This document shows positions 35,242 through 45,765 of a stretch of 64,000 nucleotides of DNA, piece by piece. Each line of letters starts with the position of its first letter. Positions within the stretch are counted from its first letter, which is position 1. Source of the DNA: Siphonodentalium dalli (lineage: Eukaryota; Mollusca; Scaphopoda; Gadilida; Siphonodentaliidae); NCBI GenBank assembly GCA_032622095.1, contig CP136069.1:31996342-32060341 (forward strand). The letters are read 5' to 3'. Below the pieces are notes generated by a model. That model was not told where the DNA came from and made no database searches. It worked only from the letters and a program-made list of their open reading frames with translations. Both the position numbers and the translations under genes were made by a program.

Positions 35242-35302
35242 CTTCCACATACGACACAAGACACAGGATCTGTAAAACAAGAAAACACGAAAAAGTAACC
35301 AT
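35242..35302 (-). CDS. Signal-peptide first exon of D8C/EGF gene
   Basis: The ATG at 35302-35300 opens a 61-bp exon (20 codons plus one base) ending at a consensus donor GTAAGTG. It encodes MVTFSCF followed by the hydrophobic core LVLQILCLV and SYVE, with Gly completed across the intron: a typical secretory signal peptide with a plausible cleavage site just before ADPC of the D8C domain. The phase (1) matches the next exon at 26150. The start is chosen because it is the only ATG giving a signal peptide in frame. The intron to the D8C exon would be about 9.1 kb. Confidence 0.8.
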
Positions 35303-36439
35303 TTTAGTCCCCAAAGTGAACTCAATTTATGACATCCCAGTATGGAGCATCTTTGTGTATTGACATAGTGCAACCGACAATTGTACAACTTGCACCCATA
35401 GACCAACATGGACCAGGAAGAATCTTGTATTTTGTGACGGGCTCTATAATGTATTCATATGATTGCGGCGTAATAATTGTATTATATACTGTCTCAAATA
35501 AGTGCTGTCATACGCGCGAACGACTCTATTGTAGGCAAACAATGCCTGATTCAAGAATGGCAGGCAGAATATGAAACGAGCACTTCGGTTTAAATATTTT
35601 CTTTCATCAACAATTTGACAGTGGTATCACCCGTCGTTAAGTTGAGTTTCTATGATGCTAATAGCGCGAAGCAATGCTGTCAATTTGAACCATTTACTAA
35701 GTAGCGAGTTTGCGATACCCGTTCGACGGGAACGGGTACGGGTAAATCTGTGAACATCGTCACGGTCACTTGGGTACTTTCAATGCAGCACATAAAGCGA
35801 TAGCGAATTGAAACGGGTAGATTTGTCCCATTGACCGGTAGCCTTTCATTACGATTTTCTCACTCAAGGGTCCATGAAATTCCAGTCAGCTATGCGTTAA
35901 CCTATTTATTGAAAGATTTCATGGGCAAATATTATTGATAAAGTTGTCATTTTAATCCGGGATTTGTTAATAAATTCTCGAGGCGGCTTCTAGCATTTAG
36001 ATAAATACGGAAGGCCGATTTTTTTCACTAACAACTTTATTCACTGCATTAATGACAGGTTGTGATTAATAGAGTGAGTAGATGGTGCTATAGACGCCCA
36101 TTGCAGGGACGTGGCTATAGATGGTCTGCGCGTTAGGAAGGGTGTCCACCTTCGAATTTCTAACTACACATCTCGAACCATATCAAATTCACAAGTTTGC
36201 GCGTAAATCCACCCCTCCCCTTGTAAAAATTACACTAAACTTCCACATTGAACGTGTGTCAATAATTACTCGACGAATATGGAATTTCGATAGAGCTAAC
36301 TTCGATGCAATGAATCATACGTTTTCTGCTTGGGATTACCGGGACATTGTCCTCACCACTTCCGTGTCTGTTCTCGTAACTCACTATACTGGCAAAATCC
36401 ACCAAGTTTGCCAGGAATCTATACCAAGTAAGGTTGTAC
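35303..36439. other. Upstream region of the minus-strand gene
   Basis: No TATA box at a convincing distance and no 5' UTR exon could be identified. Short open stretches have no domain match. A promoter is expected here, or further right if there is an upstream noncoding exon. Confidence 0.4.
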
Positions 36440-39225
36440 ATATTAGAAGGGATATTCCAGAATAGCTTACTTGCGGTTTAAGACAACTAATGAGACAACG
36501 AAATTGATTGCATAAGAATGCTAAAATTAAAAACACACCAAATACATGGAGTAAATTTCTGGCGAAACGAAACGAAGTTATTAGCGCAGTCCGAAAAGCC
36601 AAATTGGATTATGATAAAAAAATTGATGCAATACTTTCTAATGACTCCGACCACTCATTGTGGAAACAATTTCAGAAATTAATTTCAAATGGTACGCGGA
36701 ATTCACTAGCCCATCTCCAACTCAACGATGAGCACATTATTTCTACTGTAGATAAAGTTAATGCTTTATATTCATACTTTTGTGATGTATCCTGCATAGA
36801 TGATTATGTACATGATCTTCCCATACATTCTCTACTAGTAACAGACAACACTACGCTGGGTGAGCTCAAAATAACGACAATTGACGTTTGTGATGCCCTA
36901 AATGGTATGAAACCCTCTAAGGCTTGCGGTCCAGATATGATAAATCCTAGGGTTCTAAAAAAATGTGCCACAACACTATGTGAACCTAAAACACTGCAAT
37001 GCACTTTGTGAAAACTGTTATTATCCTTCAGAGTGGAAGCTGTCTAATGTATGTCCAGTTTTTAAAAGTGGAGACCCAAGTATATACTATCGAATTACCG
37101 CTCAATTCCATTTGTGGACGTTTCTTGATAAAAACGGGTTACTTTCTATGTACCAGTCTGGTTTTAAAAGAGGTGATTCGACTGTGTACCAGTTGACTGA
37201 AGTTTATGATTATATATGTAGATCACTTGATGAAGGTAAAGATGTTCGTAGCGTATTTTGTGATATGAGCAAGGCCTTTGACAAGGTATGACATAAATGG
37301 CTTTTTCTCAAACTAAAAATAATTGGCATTACGGAAAATGTATATAATCTTCTCGTTTCTTTCTTGGAACTTAGAAAGCAGAGGGTATCGGCTGACAATG
37401 AACTATCTGAATGGCGTGCAACTACTGCTGGTGTCCCCCAGGGGCTAATTTTAGGACCCCTGTTATTCTTAATATACATAAATTACATAACTGAAAATCT
37501 CGTGAGCAACTTTCGTCTTTTTGCTGATGACACCTCTATATTTCTCACGGTTGAGAATGCTAATATAGCCGCTGATATAATCAACCGAGATATCGAAACG
37601 ATAGTCAGTTGGTCTGTAAAATGGCTTGTTAAATTTAACCCTCTTAAGACTGAAACACTACTAGTTTCGCGCAAGAATGATAAACTTTTTCACCCCATTT
37701 TATTTATGGGAAATTCCATAATCACTGATGTGCAAGCTCATAAACATTTAGATTTAACCTTTGACGATCGTGGCACATGGAATACACACACATTAATACA
37801 ATAACCAAGAAAGCCTGGAAAAAATTGAATATGATCAAACGTTTTAAATATAGGCTGAGCAGAAAGTCTCTCAAAACAATTTATTTCACTTTCATTCGAC
37901 CACTTTTAGAGTATGCCTCCCCCGTTTGGGATAATTGTCCGGATTACTTACGGGATGACATTGAAGACATCCAATATGAAATGGCGAGAATAGTTACCGG
38001 TGCAACCCGAAGTGTTAGTAATGTCAAGTTGATAGATGATGCCGGTGGGAATATCTTGACGATATACGCAAGCAGCATAAATTAATCCAATTCTTTAAAA
38101 TGAGAACCGATAGGGCACCACCTTATATTAGTAATATGCTACCACCAGAAAGTAACCCACTACATGATCACAACACTAGAAATACAATGAAACGCCCCCC
38201 TGATAGTAATAATGATTATATATACTAATCCTTTCTTCCGTCGTATGTCCGTTCGTAGAATGTACTCCCAGACTCTGTTAAAGAATCGACGTCAATAGGC
38301 AATTTCAAACGCAATCTTAAACCTGATATATTAAAGCCTAAATACTACTTTACCAGCTATTCTAGGACAGCTCAAATATACCACACCAGGCTGAGATTAA
38401 GATGTAGCAATCTTAACAGCGATCTAAAAGATAACCACCTCGAAGAGTTGCCTTATTGCATGTGTGGTTGCATTGAAACTGCCAGACATTTTTTTTCTGG
38501 AATGCGCTCAGTATACTTCTCACAGAGAAGAACTTCTTACTACCCTATCTGATGTAACATTAACTAGTGAATTATTACTATGGGATCTGATGAATTATCC
38601 TATGAAATTAATAAGAAAATCTTCATGACAGCTCAGAAATTTATAATAACAAGTAATCGCTTTCAATGATTCTTTTCATAAGCTGTTCCAAAACCATTGC
38701 AACATTGAACTAACATGGTAGCTCTTAAACCGAGACGCTCTTGATCTTTCCAACGTGGGTCGTCCATCGATGGACCACTGCAGATATTCACATTGTTATT
38801 TTTCATTCATAAATTATGTATAAATACTTTTATTTCCTTGAAATTTGTTATTATATATCTTTTTGGTTTATTTGAAATTAGTCATATGTATGTTCAGATA
38901 TATAATTACACCTCACACTCTGTACTATCTTATCTTCTCCCTAAATTTTGACATTATATTCTGTCCCTCTGTCTCGCCTCCACCTCATATTTCTTCTTTC
39001 TATGGACCCTTTTTATGCCTCTATTATTTACCCCTACTTGACTTGCAGTCAAGTAGGGCCGCGCCATTATCAAGGGAGAGGGCTTCAAATAAGCATATGG
39101 CTTGTTGTCTAATCCCATTTTTCTTCTAAATTTGTATCTATTGTAATTATTTATCTGAATGTCCATAGAGGGAAAAATATATACTGTTTAAACTAAGTTG
39201 TTGAAACATTCTTTTTGGGATTGGT
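36440..39225 (+). pseudogene. CR1/Jockey-type LINE, 5'-truncated, ORF2 broken
   Basis: The body begins in the endonuclease-RT linker (LHKNAKIKN, FLAKRNEVISAVRKAKLDY). It continues with MKPSKACGPDMINPRVLKKC, WKLSNVCPVFKSGDPS, QSGFKRGDSTVYQL, FCDMSKAFDKV, GVPQGLILGPLLFLIYIN, FRLFADDTSIFL (catalytic FADD), FNPLKTETLLVSR, then the thumb (FIRPLLEYASPVWDNC) and the zinc knuckle CMCGCIETARHFF near 38460. A 3' UTR with a short hairpin (CTACTTGACTTGCAGTCAAGTAG, 39031-39053) runs to about 39220. At least four frameshifts or deletions and one stop (after FDKV) break it. The endonuclease domain is absent. Confidence 0.8.
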
Positions 39226-39970
39226 GCTCACAATAAAAACAACAAACTAAACTTTCTTATACTATCAATTCTGAAATATTATCTGTATAAAACAAAATTT
39301 AACCCCGACGAACTCTCTCTGAAATTACTCATTCGAGAATTTGAATTACGATATAAATCGTATCGATATATTGCACTGAACTCCGACGATCTGAACAATT
39401 TCCAACTCGATTGGGGGGACCTAATGAAAGCCATGCAACAAACAACAGGGCACACACATAACTAACTTAGCAGGGAACATAATCATCTTGAATAGTAAAT
39501 AGTCCGAGTTTACAATCTGACATTCGGCAAACCAGTCCAAAGTTCATGAACAAATTTGAGACAGAATATAACTGGCATAAATATATATATATATACGTGT
39601 ATACATGTACGCATACAATGTTATTAATATATCAATGTGTGTGCAAGGAGTGTGGAAGTTGTGTACGAATGTCGACCCCCCCACCATTCCCGTCTAGATA
39701 TCTATGCAATCGTTGTTATCAGATATTGTTCTGTACATAATATAAATGTGTAATATAATGAAAAAATAAAATATTAAAAAAAAACAAAAAAAAAAACATT
39801 TGTTGAAACAGACGATACTATGTGATTGATCATAACTCGAGTGCGTGAACGGTTAACATCGTATCTCTTTGAGATTATTTAACGGATACCGATAACCACC
39901 AATCATGGTGAAATCATATCACCCACATGCAACAACATATCAGTGCACTGCCTCCATCGGATATGTTCCT
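39226..39970. other. No gene recognised
   Basis: AT-rich, with short A-rich runs near 39775-39800. Nothing delimited. Confidence 0.45.
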
Positions 39971-40200
39971 GCATTTTATGATGATTTCTAATTAATATAA
40001 ATGATATCTTGTCATTTTATGATGATTTATAATTAATATAAACGATATCCTGTTACATTATGATGATTTATAATTAATATAAACGATATCTTGTCATTTT
40101 ATGATGATTTCTAATTAATATAAACGATATTTTGTCACATAATGATGATTTCTAATTAATATAAACGATATATTGTTACATTAATTATGATGATTACTAA
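39971..40200 (+). repeat. Tandem repeat, about 42-bp unit, 5 copies
   Basis: The unit contains ATGATGATTTCTAATTAATA followed by TAAACGATATYTTGT. Five consecutive copies, the last slightly expanded. Confidence 0.85.
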
Positions 40201-40984
40201 TTAAAATTTGTATTTTATTTGAGGGGTAAGCGATGTGATATATGAAAAATCTATTTTGTGACCTTCTGAAGCGGACAACAAGCACAATCGGAATATAATG
40301 ACCTATAATTTAATATTTAGAAACCTTTATTACATGGAGGTGGGGGTGCAGCGAAATTAAAAAAACATATGTTTTGTCCCACGGACTATCAAGTTCTATT
40401 GACACGTTCGAAACAAATTACTCACGCAAGTAACCATTAACATATTTATCTCAGTCATTGAGTCTTAAAACACTTAGTGGACACTAAATCATGTTTCAAG
40501 GGTACCACCCATTTATCCAATACAAGTCGAGAAAAGTAGGAAACCCAATTATGCTTAACTTAAGTTAAATACGCTTAATTCAAATATTTCATTTTGTTTA
40601 CGATTAAACATTATTAGGTAATAACGGCCACACTTTCAACGAACACTACACATGTATATATAGCTTGGTTATATAGATCAGTTTATGTAATATTTAATTT
40701 CGTAAGAAGTATCACGTTCCATTGCTATTATTGTAAAAATATGCCGCTCTTCCACATTGCACATTGGTCCTTTTATGTCCATAATTGAATTACCGCTCAT
40801 ATTACACTCTGTCTCTACTTACATTATAACTGAGATACTGATGACATACATCAGACAACAAAGGGATTGCATTTGATCTACTTATTGTGCAAATTTTAGA
40901 AACTCATTATTATTTGCGCAGCAATTTTATTTTCATGACTCACCCGGGGAGTTTTATTGGTGGGGTCCACCTCTAAATAGCTAT
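40201..40984. other. No gene recognised
   Basis: Unremarkable AT-rich sequence. Confidence 0.45.
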
Positions 40985-41575
40985 ATGGACCCCAATTTAT
41001 TATAGGTGCTATGTCTGACGTGACACCACAAATCCATAATCTGTACCACTATTTACATGTCCGGCGAGACATCATCAATCCACCATATGTACCCCCATTT
41101 ATATGTTCCATGCGTGTCCAATGTGACACAATTTATTACATGTGCCATGTCCAAAGTGACACCATACATCCACCATCTGTACCACCATTTATAGGTTCCA
41201 TGTCCGAACTGACATCATAAATCCACCATCTGTACCACCATTTATAGGTTCCATGTCCGAACTGACACCATAAATCCACAATCTATACTACCATTTATAG
41301 GTTCCATGTCCGAACTGACATCATAAATCCACCATCTGTACCACCATTTATAGGTTCCATGTCCGAATTGACATCATAAATCCACCATCTATACCACCAT
41401 TTATAGGTTCAATGTCCGAACTGACATAAATCCACCATCGGTACCACCATTTATAGGTTCAATGTCCAATGTGACACCATATATCCATGCACCATCTGTA
41501 TCACCATTTATAGGTTCCATGTCCGAATTGACATCATAAATCAACCATTTGAACCTCATTGGACACCATAAATTC
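40985..41575 (+). repeat. Satellite-like tandem array, about 60-bp unit
   Basis: About nine to ten units containing CCATTTATAGGTTCCATGTC, then CGAACTGACATCATAAATCC and ACCATCTGTACCA. Inner units are most alike and the edges more diverged, as expected for an array maintained by unequal exchange. Confidence 0.88.
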
Positions 41576-41744
41576 ACCATGTGCATGTTCAATATGCCAG
41601 GACTCAGATACATATATAACCCATGAGCCATTGATTGGGGGGTGTTTGGTGGACACATATCGAGTTTCAATAATGCAATAGTAGCCTATAGTAAAAAGCG
41701 TCCATTTTTCAGTCGTCAATAATATCGGTAGATATATACTACAT

Positions 41745-42117
41745 TTAAAGTGATGTGAAACACCCCGGCAGGGTGATTAATATAAATGGTGAATAATCTT
41801 CCTCAAAGTAGTTATATGTTACAAATATTATATCCAAATCGACAACACTCGCCGTCATTCTTATGAGGTTCAAATTAATGAAATGCAGTGACTCTTGATG
41901 GCAAGATCTGTTTCGTAAGTTTATCTCCGATAGTTGCGTCCCGAATCGAGAAGTAAATGTTTACAATTGATCTTAGTTCGGACGATGTTTTCTATGATTG
42001 ATTTGCTTGAGATTTTCGGCGATGTTAGTAGAATCCTGCATTCCCCCAGTTGGCATAGCGCCTGACTACTAACCTATCGGTTTTACGCACCCGAACAAGT
42101 CCATAATATGTCTTTAA
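41745..42117 (+). mobile_element. R-family repeat (copy 7)
   Basis: TTAAAGTGATGTGAAACACC to CATAATATGTCTTTAA, with TTAA at both ends and the family interior intact. Confidence 0.78.
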
Positions 42118-42167
42118 TAAAGAGCGTTCTCAATTAAGAAATTTTATTATCGTTTTCGACGTATTAC

Positions 42168-42440
42168 TGAGGCTTGTTTCAAACGTCGGATTTTTGTCGA
42201 CTCGAATCTAATATCAGACCCACAATTGTATTATATGCATCAAGTATGCGACATATGAAACAATTAGATTCGTGTCAGACGCACCATAGACGAATCTCCT
42301 TCCAAATCATACAAATCTTCATCGGTGATGCGTGCAATGATATGATAATGATATGATACTGAGGGAGTTCCCCATATCTGCGGACATATACCCACATGAC
42401 GGCATTTGTCACACGCTCTCGGTGTTAAATAAATAAGCGG
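42168..42440. mobile_element. MITE-like unit with GTTTCAAACGWCGGATTTTT end
   Basis: It starts GAGGCTTGTTTCAAACGTCG followed by GATTTTTGTCGACTCGAATC, with ATGAAACAATTAGATTCGTG and a conserved block TTCCCCATATCTGCGGACAT. Closely related sequence occurs at 42451-42548 and 51579-51860, and the terminal motif recurs inverted at 52560-52606. The termini resemble those of PIF/Harbinger-type elements; that is inference only. Confidence 0.55.
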
Positions 42441-42450
42441 ACACACACAC

Positions 42451-42548
42451 TAAGGCCCGTTCCAAACGACGGATATCTGTCGACTCGAATCTAATACCAG
42501 ACCCACAATTGTATTAAATGTGTCAAAAATGCGACGTTTGAAACAATT
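42451..42548. repeat. Left fragment of the GTTTCAAACGACGG repeat, split by insertion
   Basis: TAAGGCCCGTTCCAAACGAC through TTTGAAACAATTAG. Its continuation (GAAACAATTAGATCCGTGTC) is found at 51579, on the far side of the long-inverted-repeat element. Confidence 0.6.
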
Positions 42549-43349
42549 AGACTGGTACCCTGTCCCAACTCCAGCTACTCGCCCGTAGGGACAGGGATAG
42601 GCTAAACAGAAAGTGGAATTATGAATTGTGTTTCCGGTTTGTGAGACATTGTTTTAAAATAGAAAAGCACATTTCAACATCGGTACGTTTTTCTTACTTT
42701 AATAATACAAGACGCAAGTATATAACTTTGACAACTACTCAATCAAATTGAATAGAGTGTTTTTCACAGGAATCGACTAACCACGATCAACGGCAATAAG
42801 TTAAATAGTGCGAAATCATGTTTTTGTAGCTTGGATATTTGGAAATTCTGATGTCAACAAACACCCCCGGCAACCGGTTACATCAATTTTGTGTCGAAGT
42901 TTGCTGCCTCATGTCGCATTTTATTAACTAAATTCGTCGGGGATATATTTACGCTCATGTTGATACCAAAATTAACACAAGGGGTCAATGTGATTTGCCT
43001 GGGTGCACCTTTTACCATAAATTGCCAAACTTGGCTATACCGTCCCATGCTCGGACAAGTTGGTCAGTCTGTACAACATACATTTAAGGGGTTTATTTAC
43101 ATTACTGATAAAACAGGTATCTCCTTCACACATAAATGTCAATATAAGTTGATGACGATAGTTTTATTTGTTCCAAATAAGTTTCGTGAGGTACTAGTAA
43201 TCACCCCCCCCTCGTGCACAGTTACATCAACATTGAAGAAGTTTGCTGCCTCATGTCTGATTTTTTTATTTCGATGTTTCGGCTATATTGTTGTGGTCAT
43301 TTTAGTACCAAAATCATCTATATGAGGCAGATATATTTTGTTTGCGTGA
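42549..43349 (+). repeat. Left 0.8-kb arm of long inverted repeat
   Basis: It starts at ACTGGTACCCTGTCCCAACT and is the near-identical reverse complement of 50770-51578. An open frame of 144 codons (42891-43325) exists on this arm and a 117-codon counterpart on the other. It has no recognisable domain and is not claimed as a gene. A C8 run (43204-43211) corresponds to a longer G run in the other arm. Confidence 0.85.
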
Positions 43350-43706
43350 TGTCACTCATCTGAAAGAGTTGTCAGCTACAAAGGGGCGATCTAATTAATA
43401 AATATGATATTACTTGGTAGATTTGACATTAATTAATTAATTTATTTGTGACAGTGACCCCCGCACATGTTTTATTGGTGACACAGTGACACTGCATGTG
43501 TTTGACATTCAGTCTCAGGCTGATATCGGACCTGATATAAAACCAACCAAGTAATATCCTCTAAATTTCAAGCCTAAAATTAAATAAACCTAGTTAACTG
43601 CATACCATGTTGTTCTGATAGAAACTTTTGCCTCAAATAAAAAAAATGGGTCCCTATTTCAGAAAATTAATTGCTTATTTTCTATTGATTAAAAAACTTT
43701 TCTGTA

Positions 43707-43955
43707 TTAACCTTTCCATGACTGGAGCTTCCTCAAATTTTGTGAAAACCCTGTGCCAATGCACTCTCTTATAAATGTGAGGATCCCTTATAAAAGAGAA
43801 TGCTTTGGCCAAACAATATTTACCTTGATCTTGCAAGACAATGCATTCTCTTATATATGCGAGGCGCCCTATGGGAGACTCGCATATATAAGAGAATGCT
43901 TTGGAACAGGGTCTTTAATGCTGCACCAGTACGGCTCCCGTCATGAAAGGATTAA
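43707..43955. mobile_element. TTAA-type MITE, family 2 (second copy)
   Basis: TTAA at both ends. Ends are CCTTTCCATGACTGGAGC and GTCATGAAAGGA. One diverged and one good palindrome module lie between CCCTGTGCCAATGC and GGAACAGGGTC. Confidence 0.8.
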
Positions 43956-44150
43956 AGATTTGCACTCTAATCCTCATCAATTAGTTTTGACTTTTACAAT
44001 GTAGTACTGGTACTTGATTTACTGAGATTAATGTAGAATGAAATAGAATATTCTTATGCAGATTTTGAGGTAAATAGTCCAGGTGTCATTTATAAATTTG
44101 GTAGACAAATAAACATATTAGGATCCGGGTCAAGCCTGGATATAGTGTGT

Positions 44151-44250
44151 CAGACATTTGCAGAATGAGGTCCCCAGAGGGTGAATTTAGTGATGCTACC
44201 CTGCATCACCAAATTAACACTCTGGGAACCTCATTCTGTTTAGGCTTCAT
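44151..44250. repeat. Partial copy of the GCAGAATGAGGTC palindromic MITE
   Basis: GTGTCAGACATTTGCAGAAT, then GTCCCCAGAGGGTGAATTTA and the inverted right block ending CCTCATTCTG. It is a single palindrome, half of the arrangement at 9019-9239. Confidence 0.75.
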
Positions 44251-44842
44251 CTTCTGGAAGTCCATGTACCAGTATCTATAGCCTCAAATTAACATTGATT
44301 TTAGTTACTTTTCTGTTCAGTTACTATTTCCCCCCTAATTTGCAGAAAATAATTTGCATAATCGAGGTGACTAATGAGTGAACATTATCAACTTCAACTG
44401 CGGAATTTCAATCTGATCCTAGGTCTCCCATAGCACGAGACACGAGAACGAGGCAGCGAGGGACAAACGTAAACAAACAGATCGGTGATATATTTTTCAT
44501 TAAAAGTTGCTTTCTGGCGATCCAGTTGGAATATTAGACTCTGGAGAACTTTAAGTTGTTCTGTGTTATGCAGCGATGCTTTGTGATATTATGGACACTG
44601 CGATGAAGGCCTGTTCTTGAGGTTTGAACATAAAACTTTTCGTAATTTCTCGGCCATTGTTAACTGTTTATCGTACACCTGTCCGCACTGCTTGACAGTG
44701 TTGGTTGATTGCCTATTGTGTGTGTTGATTATCCACTCACGAATAACCGTTTGCTGAATAAACTGAGGGTCTGGAAGGTGAACCACGGACCTAGATACTC
44801 GTTACACGCTGATTATATTGAGGGTACGCAGGGTGACTCCAA

Positions 44843-45708
44843 ATGGATGCAACATCTGATTTACTGAAGCAGTCCAGAGACGTCTTGGCGGATTCGAGTT
44901 CGACTACTGCCACACATATCGGGAATGGACTAAGTGCAGATGCCAGTGTATTCCACCCAGGGACGCTGCAACCAGAATTGGGAACCCAGCTCGGCAATGA
45001 TTCAGTCATCGCCGTTCCACACCAAACACTACTCACTATGACGTCGGTTCTTCAGGGTTTAGAGAGAAGACTAACTGCTATCGAAACCAGCGTATCTCGT
45101 CTTGATGGTATCGATGCATCTATGTCGTCCATGGCTGGTCAAATGAACGCTCTCTCATTGGAAGTTGCGAATTCCAAGAAGCGATGCGATGCGATTGAGT
45201 CTTCGATTTCGGTAGTGCATAAATCAACTCGCGAAGCTAAAGATGAACTAGATGATGTGTCGGTGAAGGTTACTGCGCTCTGTGCTGCTTACCGTGAACT
45301 CGAGGAGAGCAATAACACCCTCCATGAACCGTGACTGACTTAAAATGTCGTTCAATGAAGAATAACTTTTTCTGGAAAGACCGGAGAGATGTGTATAGTG
45401 CTGCCGGACAGAAGCTTTCGAAAACTCCCTTCTCGGCCAGCCAGCAATTCCCAGACGAAGTTAGGAACGAGAGGAAAAATCTAATTCCCAAGATGATAGA
45501 GGCCAGGAACGATGGACATAGAGTGAAGCTTATTAACGATAAACTGTTCATCGACGACAAGATGTATAACTCTACATTTAAAGAGAAGTCTAGGCTGGAT
45601 TTTTTCCTCCATAGGTACCAATATGACATGAGAGATGGCGAGGTGTGTACACCAGTACCCCCACCCGGCGATAGAACGAGACAACGTCGAAATTCAACGC
45701 CACAATAG
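44843..45708 (+). CDS. LINE ORF1 protein (frame break and internal deletion)
   Basis: The ATG at 44843 opens an acidic, Ser/Thr-rich N-terminus followed by a coiled-coil-like region (MTSVLQGLERRLTAIETSVS, about residues 68-150) ending in TALCAAYRELEESNN. The frame then breaks at 45327 and resumes as LKCRSMKNN, the conserved junction before the RRM in LINE ORF1 proteins. Next comes a C-terminal stretch (LSKTPFSASQQFPDEVRNER, LIPKMIEARNDGHRVKLIND, KLFIDDKMY) typical of the end of the RRM and the CTD. Most of the RRM core appears to be missing. ORF1 proteins form trimeric RNA-binding chaperones; this copy is probably nonfunctional. Confidence 0.75.
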
Positions 45709-45765
45709 GACACATCAGGAGAACGAGATAAGAGGAGGAAAAATTACATTCATAAATATGACTCA

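Noticed and set aside
35033-35298. Pro/Ser/Thr-rich frames of about 60-110 codons
   Set aside because: They come from the 25-bp minisatellite in the first intron and overlap the antisense of the signal-peptide exon.
39971-41575. CRISPR-like array from evenly spaced repeats
   Set aside because: The units are contiguous tandem repeats without unique spacers, in an animal genome.
42891-43325. 144-codon frame starting MSKFAASCRILLTKFVGD, with a mirrored copy at 50882-51235
   Set aside because: Lies in the inverted arms; no domain recognised, and the mirrored copy is shorter and ends at the G run. Conservation between arms is explained by their DNA-level identity.
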